From Pseudanabaena frigida (GTDB taxonomy: Bacteria > Cyanobacteriota > Cyanobacteriia > Pseudanabaenales > Pseudanabaenaceae), in contig QBML01000014.1 in the NCBI GenBank assembly GCA_003242085.1, positions 1 through 64,000 on the forward strand: a DNA stretch of 64,000 nucleotides, read 5' to 3'. Positions within the stretch are counted from its first letter, which is position 1, and each line of letters starts with the position of its first letter. Positions 1-8,150 of this stretch are shown one piece after another. The notes beneath the pieces are model-generated. The model did no database searches and was not told where the DNA came from. It saw only the letters and a list, made by a program, of their open reading frames with translations. Both the position numbers and the translations under genes were made by a program.

Positions 1-5
1 GTTAT

Positions 6-58
6 AAACCCTATAAAAGGGTTGCGGCGCAAAGCGCCGCAACCCTTTTATAGGGTTT
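6..58. repeat. Perfect 25-bp palindrome
   Basis: Positions 6-30 pair perfectly with 34-58 around the loop AAA; the core reads GCGCAAAGCGC. The outer arms start AAACCC and end GGGTTT, like family A below. A decayed partial copy (GCGCCGCAACTCTCTTATGGGTTTT) in two pieces can be seen at about 104-128. No gene lies to the left in the window, so it may be a dispersed element or a terminator of an outside gene. Confidence 0.8.
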
Positions 59-137
59 GCTATGCGAGTGCGATCGTGGCGACATTTACGGATTGATAGC
101 TTCGCGCCGCAACTCTCTTATGGGTTTTGCTACTGCT

Positions 138-165
138 AACAAAAGGTGCTTAGCACCCTTTTGTT
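138..165 (-). terminator. Hairpin terminator of the hli gene
   Basis: AACAAAAGGTGC (138-149) pairs with 153-165 around the loop TTA, with one bulged C. The stem overlaps the stop codon of the minus-strand hli gene. No clear T tract follows, so terminator function is inferred from position. Confidence 0.5.
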
Positions 166-475
166 AATCTTTTGTCGCTTTGATTGCGTAGTAGCCAAGT
201 AGAGTAGCAAAAGTAAAGCCTGTAAAAAACAGGGCAAACAAAACGCTGATACCGCCAGTAATGCCAACTTGAGCGAGAATACCTTTGCCTGTCAAAACTT
301 CGTTAGCAAAGCCAGCTACTAAACCGATCATTGCCATACGTCCGTTCCAAGTTTCCGCAAAGTTGCTGAAACCAAATGTGCCTGCCCCTGTAGGATTTAC
401 ATTAAGCCCGACACTTTTAACGGTTTGGGAAATATCGTTATCGGTTCCTGAAACTTTAGTTGGTGTTGTTACCAT
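164..475 (-). CDS. High-light-inducible protein (HLIP, chlorophyll a/b-binding-like)
   Basis: A 103-residue protein with the chlorophyll-binding motif of the HLIP/LHC family: E41-T-W-N44-G-R46-M-A-M-I-G51. A second hydrophobic stretch follows near residues 77-98. HLIPs sit in the thylakoid membrane, bind chlorophyll and carotenoid, and protect photosystem assembly intermediates and excess pigment. At 103 residues it is longer than the single-helix forms of about 50-70 residues because of a polar N-terminal extension of about 35 residues. The ATG at 473-475 has a good ribosome binding site (AGGAGAG, about 9 nt upstream). A perfect HLR1 motif lies upstream (529-546), which predicts RpaB control and high-light induction. 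The family call is firm; which Hli/Scp paralogue it is cannot be told here. Confidence 0.9.
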   Translation of the reverse strand: MVTTPTKVSGTDNDISQTVKSVGLNVNPTGAGTFGFSNFAETWNGRMAMIGLVAGFANEVLTGKGILAQVGITGGISVLFALFFTGFTFATLLGYYAIKATKD

Positions 476-528
476 GATTAATTACTCTCCTACAGAAGTT
501 TTATATTAATTAACTAAACTTTACATTT

Positions 529-546
529 AATGTAAACAAATGTAAA
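529..546 (-). promoter_or_regulatory. HLR1 motif (RpaB-binding site) of the hli promoter
   Basis: Read on the minus strand the sequence is TTTACATTTGTTTACATT. It fits the published HLR1 consensus, two (T/G)TTACA(T/A)(T/A) repeats separated by 2 nt, at every position. A third half-site in opposite orientation adjoins it at about 520-527. A possible -10 (TAATAT, 502-507 on the minus strand) lies about 21 nt downstream. HLR1 is the binding site of the response regulator RpaB, which controls hli and photosystem genes in cyanobacteria. Confidence 0.8.
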
Positions 547-561
547 TCTGCCATCAGAAAT

Positions 562-2034
562 ATGCCCTACTGTCTTACCCAAAGCTGTCAGAAGCCAAAC
601 AATCCCGAAGGGAGTAGATTTTGCATGAATTGCGGTAAAAATTTGCAACTTAAAGGTTTATATGAGGCGATCGCCTTAATTGGGCAGGGAGGAATGGGGC
701 GCACTTTTCGGGCGAGAGATTTAGGGCGCTTTGGGCAACCTTGCGCGATCAAACAATTTTCGCCGCAGTTTCGAGAGCCAAATTTAATTAAGAAGGCGAT
801 TGCCCTATTTGAAAGTGAAGCGGCTCAACTGAAAGCTCTCGGTTCGCATCCTCAGATTCCTGAGTTGATGGCATATTTTGAAGAAGATGGATGTTTGTAT
901 TTAGTACAAGAACTCATTGAAGGCGAAAATCTCTATAACGAATTACAGAGTAAGGGCATTTTTAGCGAAGCCCAAATCTACCAGTTGCTAGAAGAAATTC
1001 TCCCCATTCTTCAATTCATCCACGATCGCCAAGTTATCCATCGCGATATCAAACCTGACAATATTATCAGGAAAAAGAAAAAAGGAAAAAGGAAAACATC
1101 TAATCCCCAATCCCCAATCCCCAATTCTTCTCAAAGTAATCTCGTATTAGTCGATTTTGGCGCAGCTAAAGCTTTTACTACGGATACTGCTAATCGCACG
1201 GGGACTTTAATAGGTAGTGCGGAATATGTGGCTCCTGAACAAGCGAGAGGGAAGGCTGTCCCTCAAAGCGATCTCTATAGTTTAGGAGTGACTTGTATCC
1301 ATTTATTAACGGGGATTTCGCCTTTCGATCTGTATGATGACACTAGCGATCGCTGGATTTGGCGAGAAAAATTACCAACTGCGATCTCTAGTCATTTAGC
1401 GAGAATTCTCGATCGCCTATTAGAGAGAGCAATTGCCAATCGTTATGGTTCGGCGAATGAGGTATTACGCGATATACATTCTTTGATAAATCTTCCCTTT
1501 GTTAGTGCTATTACGCCACAGCCTAATTATTATTCTCAAATTAAGCAACTCCAAGAATTACTTAGTTTAGGGCAATGGCAAGAAAGCGATCTCCTCACTA
1601 ATAGGATTGTTTTGGAACTTGCTAATAAAAATAAAATAGCGGAACTTACTACTGCTGATATCGATAATATTTCTTGTGAAGTTTTGATTGCGATCGACCA
1701 AGCATGGATGCAATCTAGCAATAATCGCTTTGGTTGGAGCGCTCAAAGCCAAATCTGGAAAGGGCTTGGCGGGAGATTGATTTATGAAGCGGATACCTAT
1801 TGGGAATTTGCAAATATCTATGAGAAGTTTGCCGATCGCGTCGGATGGCGCAAACCTCGTTGGCTAAATCTAAAATTATCACCAAAAATTTGGCGTAAGT
1901 ATGAGAATTTGACCTTTGCGATCGCGGCTCCGCGAGGTCATTTACCGAGTTTATTCTTTTGGGAAGGATTTAATTTAGTCGATGTGGTTTTGTATCGCTT
2001 AGAGGTATGTCGCCAAAGTAAGGGCAATTCATGA
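562..2034 (+). CDS. Ser/Thr protein kinase with N-terminal zinc ribbon and C-terminal GUN4 domain
   Basis: A 490-residue protein in three parts. Residues 4-24 form a C-x4-C-x11-C-x2-C zinc ribbon. A complete Hanks-type kinase domain follows at about 33-300: glycine loop IGQGGMG, VAIK lysine in CAIKQF, catalytic HRDIKPDN, metal-binding VDFGAAK and APEQ. A low-complexity KKKKGKRK/Pro-Ser insert lies between the HRD and DFG motifs. Residues about 340-490 match GUN4: AIDQAWMQSSNNRFGWSAQ, FADRVGWRK and APRGHLPS. GUN4 binds protoporphyrin IX and Mg-protoporphyrin and stimulates Mg-chelatase, so a tetrapyrrole signal feeding the kinase is a plausible inference, not shown. The ATG at 562 is the first that includes the whole ribbon. 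A second GUN4-tailed protein lies 1.1 kb downstream. Confidence 0.88.
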   Translation: MPYCLTQSCQKPNNPEGSRFCMNCGKNLQLKGLYEAIALIGQGGMGRTFRARDLGRFGQPCAIKQFSPQFREPNLIKKAIALFESEAAQLKALGSHPQIPELMAYFEEDGCLYLVQELIEGENLYNELQSKGIFSEAQIYQLLEEILPILQFIHDRQVIHRDIKPDNIIRKKKKGKRKTSNPQSPIPNSSQSNLVLVDFGAAKAFTTDTANRTGTLIGSAEYVAPEQARGKAVPQSDLYSLGVTCIHLLTGISPFDLYDDTSDRWIWREKLPTAISSHLARILDRLLERAIANRYGSANEVLRDIHSLINLPFVSAITPQPNYYSQIKQLQELLSLGQWQESDLLTNRIVLELANKNKIAELTTADIDNISCEVLIAIDQAWMQSSNNRFGWSAQSQIWKGLGGRLIYEADTYWEFANIYEKFADRVGWRKPRWLNLKLSPKIWRKYENLTFAIAAPRGHLPSLFFWEGFNLVDVVLYRLEVCRQSKGNS

Positions 2035-2085
2035 ATTGTCCTTACTTTAATGTTTGTAGCGGTTGCCAATGGAGTCTGTCTAATC

Positions 2086-2125
2086 AAAAAAGCACCCGAT
2101 CTCCAATTGGATTAGATGCTTTTTT
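2086..2125. terminator. Bidirectional hairpin terminator
   Basis: AAAAAAGCA (2086-2094) pairs with TGCTTTTTT (2117-2125), and an inner ATCT/AGAT pair extends the stem. The A and T runs on both sides suit the convergent kinase gene on the left and the small minus-strand gene on the right. Confidence 0.65.
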
Positions 2126-2155
2126 ATAAGGTAAAGAGAGTTTGCAACAAAGTTC

Positions 2156-2308
2156 TTAGAAAACACCTGCTACAAGGATTAAAGTGAATAGACAGAATAT
2201 ACCCATTGCCGAAGCAATAATAGTGAAATATGGAGCATGATTGACCCGATCTAGATATTCTCGCGTTTTGCTAGAACTTTTGTCGGAAGGTAAGACATTT
2301 GTTTTCAT
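2156..2308 (-). CDS. Small single-span membrane protein, unknown function
   Basis: A 50-residue protein (MKTNVLPSDK...) with a polar N-terminal half rich in Ser and Lys and one hydrophobic C-terminal helix (about residues 28-50) ending in AGVF. The frame stays open 14 codons upstream to an ATG at 2350, but the ATG at 2306-2308 has a ribosome binding site (GGAG about 8 nt before it) and is the better start. I do not recognise the family. Its size and single helix resemble small thylakoid membrane proteins, but no motif supports a specific assignment. It converges on the kinase gene and shares the terminator at 2086-2125. Confidence 0.6.
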   Translation of the reverse strand: MKTNVLPSDKSSSKTREYLDRVNHAPYFTIIASAMGIFCLFTLILVAGVF

Positions 2309-2526
2309 GATTTTTCTCCATTGATTTAAAGCAATAAATTCTGGACTCAATAGCTAAAGAGATTTATAAAGTTCGCTTTATCCAACGAAGCTTCAAAATC
2401 ATCAACAGCTATACTCCAATTTTACTCGAATCACCCAGTGAATCTTTTGCTAAACCCCGAAACGCAAGATAATCTTAACTATTCAATTAGTCCTACGGCG
2501 ATCGCTAAATATATGAGCTAAAAAAT

Positions 2527-2582
2527 TATCGGTTTATAATGCATGAAATGCGATCGCCCTAAACCCCATGACTCAAGAGCCA
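2527..2582 (+). promoter_or_regulatory. Duplicated promoter-start block, copy 1
   Basis: This 56-bp block matches 3139-3194 at 51 of 56 positions at a constant offset of 612 bp. It includes a good -10 (TATAAT inside GGTTTATAATGC), a HIP1-like GCGATCGC and the first five codons of the gene. The start codon is only about 28 nt after the -10, so the leader is very short, and no Shine-Dalgarno sequence is visible. Confidence 0.7.
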
Positions 2583-2903
2583 ATATGGAATAATCGAAAT
2601 TTGAAATTTGAGGTCAAAACACCATTAGGGTTTGTAGTTAGAACTACGGAGGAATATTGGCAAAAGTTGCTGATTAAACATCCCGATCTCTCAGATTTGG
2701 AAGAATTGGTAGAAGCTGCTTTGCAACTACCTGACGAAATCCGAGAAAGTAAACGAGACTCTGATGTATTTTTGTTTTATTTGCAAAGACGAGAAAAACG
2801 TTGGGTTGTGGCAGTAGCTCGTAAGTTAAATGGAGATGGTTTTTTAATCACAGCTTATCAAACTGATGCAATTAAGGAAGGAACACAGTTATGGCACAGA
2901 TAA
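2568..2903 (+). CDS. Putative toxin-like nuclease of the DUF4258/PBECR type
   Basis: A 111-residue soluble protein. The pattern W..LL.KHPDL near residues 31-41, LPDEIRES near 53-60, FLFY, and a final VAVARKLNGDG.LITAY strand resembles small BECR-fold (RelE/barnase-like) proteins such as the DUF4258 and PBECR families. The assignment rests on pattern recognition and is moderate. The next gene overlaps it by 13 nt and encodes a DUF2283 protein, the arrangement of many cyanobacterial toxin-antitoxin-like pairs. Its promoter and first codons are copied in front of the NACHT gene downstream. RNase or toxin activity is inferred only. Confidence 0.6.
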   Translation: MTQEPIWNNRNLKFEVKTPLGFVVRTTEEYWQKLLIKHPDLSDLEELVEAALQLPDEIRESKRDSDVFLFYLQRREKRWVVAVARKLNGDGFLITAYQTDAIKEGTQLWHR

Positions 2904-3121
2904 AAGTCTTTTATGAACCTAAAATGGAATTACTAACTGTATTTTGGCAAGCCCCCCGTAAAAATCAAATTTGTTCTGAACTGGATGATGGCATTGTTTT
3001 GATCAAGGATGCGGATACTGGTGAGACGATCGGGATTGAGTTGCTCTCTTATCACCCTAATGACGATCGCTTTGATGGGGTGTCGGTGGAATTAGGTCAA
3101 GCGAATTTTGATATTTCGTAA
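2891..3121 (+). CDS. DUF2283 family protein, probable partner/antitoxin
   Basis: A 76-residue protein with the DUF2283 pattern: a beta-strand with Y/F-E-P-K-M-E-L-L-T-V-F-W, then ELDDGIVLIKDADTGETIGIELLSYHP. DUF2283 proteins are small and often encoded beside DUF4258-type genes; an antitoxin role is a family-level hypothesis. The ATG lies inside the preceding gene (13-nt overlap) with AAGGAAGGA about 10 nt upstream, so the two are very likely translationally coupled. The gene ends 58 nt before the NACHT gene. Confidence 0.75.
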   Translation: MAQIKVFYEPKMELLTVFWQAPRKNQICSELDDGIVLIKDADTGETIGIELLSYHPNDDRFDGVSVELGQANFDIS

Positions 3122-3138
3122 TTTATACATACTTGATT

Positions 3139-3194
3139 TATCGGTTTATAATGCGTGAAATGCGATCGCCCTAAGCACCATGACTGAAGAACCA
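3139..3194 (+). promoter_or_regulatory. Duplicated promoter-start block, copy 2
   Basis: Near-identical to 2527-2582 (5 mismatches in 56). It carries the same TATAAT -10 at 3147-3152, the HIP1-like octamer and the start codon at 3180, followed by a matching Met-Thr-x-Glu-x-Pro opening. It suggests that the toxin-like pair and the NACHT gene are controlled in parallel, with a common N-terminal tag. Confidence 0.7.
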
Positions 3195-5480
3195 GAAAAA
3201 CCATCTCGCTTGCGGAAAATTTTAAGTTGGTCGTCTTTAGGCGGCACTGGTGGTTTATTCATCAATTATTTGATTAAGCAAGACTGGGTAATGGCGTCGA
3301 TCGCCTTAACTTGTTTTGTCCTAGCGGCTATTTTGGGTGTCTTTTGGGCTTATGTCAAAAACTTTTTGGAGAGACTAAAAGAAAATTTTGCAAAGAAAGG
3401 GACAGAGGATGCCGATCACTTTTTAGAAGGGATGGAACACTTACAAAAAAAGTTGGCGGCAAAATTATCGCAACATGGAGCTTTAAAGGAAGTTGCCTCG
3501 CAACTATCTGATTTTGAGTCGAAATATCTCAAAGAACAAAAACTTGCTTGCCATGAAGATCGTGCGGTGGGGATTAGGGAATTAGAAGGATTTGATAACT
3601 ATCCAGTCTTGCAAGAAATCTTTGTCCCCTTACGATTAACGGTTAGTGCGAAAGAAGCAGGTTACGATCTCTACGAATCTTTAGAAGACTATAAGACTAC
3701 CCAAATTTGGGATTTGCTGCAAAATAGTCAAAATAGACCGAAACTAAAACAAATCGCGATTCATGCTTGGGGCGGCTTTGGTAAAACCACACTTTTAAAG
3801 CATCTCTCTTTTGTTTACAGCGCTCGCGCTTATGGGAAATATAACGCGCCGAAGTTCATTCCCTTTTTGATTTATTTAGCAGATTGTTATCTGACTCTCT
3901 CGCAAGATAATCCGCCAAGCTTGCCAGAATTTTTAACCAATGATCATGTTAATAAATTGCTGGAAGATCAAGAGCTAGTCGCGCCGATAGATTGGGTGTT
4001 GAACTTACTTAGAGAAGGTCAAGCATTGGTGATGTTTGATGGTTTTGATGAAATACCCATTTCCCAAAGAGCAAAGGTCAGCGGGTGGCTAAGTGCTGCG
4101 ATGCAGAAATACCGCAATTCCGTTTTTATTGTCACTTCACGCCCAACTGCCTATCGCGAAAACTACACTGCTCAGAAGCCATCATCAAGTTTTTGGATTG
4201 AAAAGTTTACTCAGGAACAACGCCAAAAGTTTGTTGATCAGTGGTATCTCTGCCAAGAAATTATGGCTAGGGGTGGGCGCGCTGGCAGAGATGTAGAACG
4301 CGCCGCCAAAAACAAGGCAAAGTCTCTGTTAGCACAAATTAAGGAACGTCCAGAACTGGATGCGATCGCGGGTAATGCGCTCTTGCTAAATATGATGGTG
4401 CGCTATCATCGGGATGAACTAGGCGCAGAGCTACCGCAGCGCAAGGTCGAGCTATATCAAGGCATTTGTGAGTTACAGCTAAACCGCAGACCGAGTTTAA
4501 GAAAAATTGAATTATTACTCAAGTCTACCAATCAGCGTCAAGAAGTGCTGCAATTTGTGGCGCTAGAGATGATGAAACGGGCTACCAATGATCGCGAAGA
4601 GGGTTTTAAACAAATTCAACACGATGACTTATCAAATAAGTTGAAGATTGGTTTAGATAAATTTGATAGTGAAGTCAATGTGAAACAGTTTTTGGCGCAA
4701 ATGGTAGATATCAGTGAGATGTTGGTCAGGAGAGACGAAAATATCTACCAGTTCTCTCATTTGAGCTTTCAGGAATTTTTAGCCGCTTCAGAACTTGTCC
4801 GTTTAAATGAAGAAGGTAAAGAAGCAGGTGAGGCTTTGTTATTTGAGAAGTTAAGCTTGAACGCATGGAAGGATACGATTTTGTTCTATGCCAGCCTGAC
4901 ACCAAATCCCAATAGACTTATCCACAGACTATTAGATCTCGATAATCGCGATCTCGTAGATTTGATCTATCGCCAAACTAATAAGGCTGATGTTTTGAAA
5001 TCCCTTGAAAAGTTAGTTATCGATAAGCGCTATGAACAATTAGAAACTTACCTCAAAGCGAAGGAATGGGAAAAGGCGGATTGGGAAACTGATAAATTGA
5101 TTCTGAGTGCTGTCGGCAAAGAATCAGGGCAATCGCTATTATCAGATGATTTTCGCAACTTTCCTTGTGATGAGCTATTGGCTATAGATCGCTTGTGGGT
5201 AAAGTATAGCTATGGAATTTATGGCTTTAGCGTTCAGAAGGAAATTTATGTCGAGTGTGGTGGTAATCTAGATTTTAGTTTACCAAGTGATGAGACTTGG
5301 GATAAATTTTGCGATCACACAGCATGGAAACGAGAGGGTGAATTGGTGATAACAGCATTTTTTGAGAATAACTTTATGGGTGTGAAAGGACACCTCCCAT
5401 TGGGTAGTATGTTGGTGAGGGGTAGGGTTTGGGGTAGGGTTAGTGACTTCTTTTCTCGCATCGAGACTTGTGAACTTTAG
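3180..5480 (+). CDS. Membrane-anchored NACHT (STAND) NTPase with C-terminal GUN4 domain
   Basis: A 766-residue protein. Hydrophobic segments at about residues 20-60 anchor the N-terminus, followed by a charged, coiled-coil-like stretch to about 120. The NACHT ATPase has Walker A WGGFGKTT near 198-205 and an extended Walker B ALVMFDGFDEIP near 281-292, then TSRPTA. A helical region follows with FSHLSFQEFLAA, typical of NACHT proteins. Residues about 620-766 match GUN4: FPCDELLAIDRLWVKYS, FGFSVQ-type core and VKGHLP. NACHT STAND ATPases are signal-activated switches, including bacterial antiphage proteins. A tetrapyrrole-sensing or substrate role for GUN4 is inferred. It follows a toxin-like pair with a copied promoter. 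Domain calls are firm; function is unknown. Confidence 0.85.
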   Translation: MTEEPEKPSRLRKILSWSSLGGTGGLFINYLIKQDWVMASIALTCFVLAAILGVFWAYVKNFLERLKENFAKKGTEDADHFLEGMEHLQKKLAAKLSQHGALKEVASQLSDFESKYLKEQKLACHEDRAVGIRELEGFDNYPVLQEIFVPLRLTVSAKEAGYDLYESLEDYKTTQIWDLLQNSQNRPKLKQIAIHAWGGFGKTTLLKHLSFVYSARAYGKYNAPKFIPFLIYLADCYLTLSQDNPPSLPEFLTNDHVNKLLEDQELVAPIDWVLNLLREGQALVMFDGFDEIPISQRAKVSGWLSAAMQKYRNSVFIVTSRPTAYRENYTAQKPSSSFWIEKFTQEQRQKFVDQWYLCQEIMARGGRAGRDVERAAKNKAKSLLAQIKERPELDAIAGNALLLNMMVRYHRDELGAELPQRKVELYQGICELQLNRRPSLRKIELLLKSTNQRQEVLQFVALEMMKRATNDREEGFKQIQHDDLSNKLKIGLDKFDSEVNVKQFLAQMVDISEMLVRRDENIYQFSHLSFQEFLAASELVRLNEEGKEAGEALLFEKLSLNAWKDTILFYASLTPNPNRLIHRLLDLDNRDLVDLIYRQTNKADVLKSLEKLVIDKRYEQLETYLKAKEWEKADWETDKLILSAVGKESGQSLLSDDFRNFPCDELLAIDRLWVKYSYGIYGFSVQKEIYVECGGNLDFSLPSDETWDKFCDHTAWKREGELVITAFFENNFMGVKGHLPLGSMLVRGRVWGRVSDFFSRIETCEL

Positions 5481-5587
5481 CAGATAAAGATTACAGTCCA
5501 ATATTAAGCTTTTGTTACAATCCCATTTCTACGACATAATCAGCCTTCCAGCGCTTTTGTTACCTGTCACCTAGGGCAAGGTTTTCA

Positions 5588-5632
5588 TGTAGATACTGTC
5601 TTGAGTACCAAAAGGTCAAGACAGTATCTACA
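5588..5632. terminator. 17-bp perfect hairpin with T tract
   Basis: Positions 5588-5604 pair perfectly with 5616-5632 (loop 11 nt), followed by AATTTTTTCTTTTT on the plus strand. It lies 108 nt after the NACHT gene and 46 nt before the end of the convergent cupin gene, so it can serve the NACHT gene. Confidence 0.7.
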
Positions 5633-5677
5633 AATTTTTTCTTTTTCCTTGAATTGGGAATGCTCTGCCCTAGACCT

Positions 5678-6490
5678 CTAGAAGGAAAGCCCTAGAGCCA
5701 AACAAGAATCATCTTTAGTTGCACTGAGCTTATAAGACTCCGTTTTAATTGTCTTCGCGACAACCAGCATATCCTTCTTGAAGTTTCTACCGTCAATATT
5801 GCAACTCCCTTTGAGCACAAGCAGATAATTCCCTGAATACACATAGCTCGTCAATGATGTGCTTTTGATGATTTGAGAACTCATGCCACCTTTAGGAGCT
5901 AGGGGAATGCTATAGACCTTAACACCACCTTTAGGATTAGTAAACGTATAGTTCTTTTCCAAATCAGGATCTAACGTATTGATTTGAACGGGCGTATAGG
6001 GCTTGATTTTGTCTATGTTCTTAAAATCAGGAGGTGATGCGTAGGCAAGGACAAAAAATCCATTGCTATTAGAGATTTTGTGACCACTTTCAGGCGGATT
6101 GAAATAGAGAGAACCCGTCGGATAAACACCTTTTGCATCAGTCTGTGAGCCACTAATCGTATAGACAGACTCAGTCATCGAATGATAATGTAGCCCGACG
6201 CTCCCATTAGGGATGGTATACCACAGGATACTAATATGCTGACTATTTGCATCGCCAGAAAGAATCAGCTTTTCTAAATTGGGTCTGAACGTAAAAAATT
6301 TGTATTTTTTGGGATCGGTTGTGAGAGCCTTGAGATCGATAATGGTTGAGTTACTCAGAGCCGAGTATTTGTCTTGGAGTGCGATCGCTGATTTTGGTAA
6401 ATTATTTGCTAGTGCTTTAGTTGAGTTGCCATTAAAGCTGATTGAAAAGAGTAGCCCCAATGCAACGAGTGGAATTCTAAATAGTTTCAT
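5678..6490 (-). CDS. Secreted cupin-domain protein
   Basis: A 270-residue protein with an N-terminal signal peptide (MKLFRIPLVALGLLFSIS, cleavage probably after ...KALA). The mid-region contains a cupin motif: GLHYHSMTESVYTISG, then G-S-L-Y-F-N-P-P-E-S-G-H-K, giving the usual His/Glu metal ligands. A second, less conserved cupin-like half follows (about 180-270). This suggests a periplasmic bicupin or ChrR-like metal-binding protein; substrate unknown. The start at 6490 has GGAGTGAGGG just upstream. It converges on the NACHT gene. Confidence 0.7.
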   Translation of the reverse strand: MKLFRIPLVALGLLFSISFNGNSTKALANNLPKSAIALQDKYSALSNSTIIDLKALTTDPKKYKFFTFRPNLEKLILSGDANSQHISILWYTIPNGSVGLHYHSMTESVYTISGSQTDAKGVYPTGSLYFNPPESGHKISNSNGFFVLAYASPPDFKNIDKIKPYTPVQINTLDPDLEKNYTFTNPKGGVKVYSIPLAPKGGMSSQIIKSTSLTSYVYSGNYLLVLKGSCNIDGRNFKKDMLVVAKTIKTESYKLSATKDDSCLALGLSF

Positions 6491-6746
6491 TATCCCTCAC
6501 TCCAGTTTTGATATTTAGAGAATCGATGATCGCAAAGTATCACAGAGTCTAAGGGGCATCTGACCTAATGGTTACAGAATGATGGGTTACATGAGCATTG
6601 GTGTTAGTCGATGCAGAGGTAGCAGTTATTAGTAATGTAAATGTATTAGTAATAGGTGACGATTTTCACATTAAATATGCCAATGCGAAAATTGCAATAT
6701 AAAGTTATAGACTAATTTGAGAAAAATATTTGAGGCTTCTAACTTG

Positions 6747-7985
6747 ATGAAAAAAACAATAAAACAGCTTTGTGGCTTTGCGATCGCAGCTTTGATGTCT
6801 TGCTTACTGGCAGTAGCTTGCACCCCAACTAGCAATACTACTCCTAGCACTAGTACTAATGCCACTAGCCCTACCACAGGCAGCAACCAAGCCCCAATTC
6901 CCATTGGTATTGCCGTTGCCCAAACTAGTAACGTTGCACTGCTAGGACAGGAAGAAGTCACAGGTGCAAAAATTGCGGAGACTTATTTCAATAAGAATGG
7001 TGGGATCAACGGCACACCGATTCGTCTAGTTTTTCAAGACACCGCAGGTGATGAACAAGGGGCAATCAACGCTTTTAATACGTTGATTTCTCAGGATAAA
7101 GTTGTCGGTATTGTTGGCCCCACATTATCGCAGCAAGCCTTCAGCGCTGACCCGATCGCTGAACGTGCAGGTGTCCCCGTGATCGCCCCATCGAATACCG
7201 CCAAGGGAATTCCCCAAATTGGTAAATTTATTTCACGAGTATCTGCTCCCGTAGCCGTAGTTGCACCTAATGCGATCGAGGCAGCTCTGAAAATCAATCC
7301 ACAAATCAAGAAAGTTGCTGTCTTTTTTGCCCAAAACGACGCATTTAGCAAGTCTGAAACAGGTACTTTCCAAGAGACAGTTAAACAAAAAGGTTTGGAA
7401 CTAGCAACCGTGCAGACATTCCAAACAACCGATACAGACTTTCAATCACAAGTAACTAACGCGATTAATATCAAACCCGATCTGATTATTATTTCGGGCT
7501 TATCGGCTGATGGGGGAAACCTTGTTAAACAATTACGCGAACTTGGTTACAAAGGTCTAATTATTGGTGGTAATGGCTTAAATACTTCCAATCTTTTACC
7601 AGTGTGCAAAGCTCTATGCGACGGTATCATTATCGCTCAAGCCTATAGTCCTGAGCTAAAGAATGATGTAAATGCTGCTTTCCGTCAACTCTATACCGAG
7701 CAAAATAAAAAAGAACCACCACAGTTTACTGCCCAGACATTTACTGGTGTCCAAGTATTTGTCGAAGCTCTGCGAACTCTTGATAAGAAGACAAAATTAA
7801 GCACGCTATCTTTGCCTGAACTTCGCACCCAGCTAAATGAGACTTTGCTAGTTGGCAAATACGAAACTCCTCTAGGTGAAATCTCCTTCACACCCGAAGG
7901 TGAAATCATTCAGAAGCAGTTTTTCGTTGCCCAAATCAAAATGGAAGCTGACGGTAATAGCGGTAAATTTACATTTATTCAATAG
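6747..7985 (+). CDS. Branched-chain amino-acid-type ABC transporter substrate-binding lipoprotein
   Basis: A lipoprotein signal peptide (MKKTIKQLCGFAIAALMS..., lipobox ending LAVAC) is followed by a Thr/Ser/Asn-rich linker and a type I periplasmic-binding fold (LivK/Peripla_BP_6): PIPIGIAVAQTSNVALLGQ, NGGINGTPIRLVFQDTAGDE, VVGIVGPTLSQQA. Such proteins deliver amino acids, amides or related solutes to Liv/Urt-type ABC importers, or act as sensors. No permease or ATPase gene adjoins it. The frame extends 10 codons upstream to a TTG, but the ATG at 6747 begins the signal peptide and has GAGG upstream. Ligand cannot be assigned. Confidence 0.85.
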   Translation: MKKTIKQLCGFAIAALMSCLLAVACTPTSNTTPSTSTNATSPTTGSNQAPIPIGIAVAQTSNVALLGQEEVTGAKIAETYFNKNGGINGTPIRLVFQDTAGDEQGAINAFNTLISQDKVVGIVGPTLSQQAFSADPIAERAGVPVIAPSNTAKGIPQIGKFISRVSAPVAVVAPNAIEAALKINPQIKKVAVFFAQNDAFSKSETGTFQETVKQKGLELATVQTFQTTDTDFQSQVTNAINIKPDLIIISGLSADGGNLVKQLRELGYKGLIIGGNGLNTSNLLPVCKALCDGIIIAQAYSPELKNDVNAAFRQLYTEQNKKEPPQFTAQTFTGVQVFVEALRTLDKKTKLSTLSLPELRTQLNETLLVGKYETPLGEISFTPEGEIIQKQFFVAQIKMEADGNSGKFTFIQ

Positions 7986-8068
7986 CAATCTGACTTACAT
8001 AGAAATGACTTGAAACCCTCATTTCATCGTAGTAGAAATTCATGAATTGCCGCTACGATGAAAATCAA

Positions 8069-8119
8069 AACCCAAATAAATAGAGGTGGCGCGAAGCGCC
8101 ACCTCTATTTATTTGGGTT
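8069..8119. repeat. Family A palindrome, 24-bp perfect stem
   Basis: Positions 8069-8092 pair perfectly with 8096-8119 around the loop GAA (core GCGCGAAGCGC). The outer part AACCCAAATAAATAGAGG matches copies at 10934, 52219 and 52728. Confidence 0.85.
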
Positions 8120-8150
8120 AAGTAAAACTTACATTGCTATACCGAGCAAA

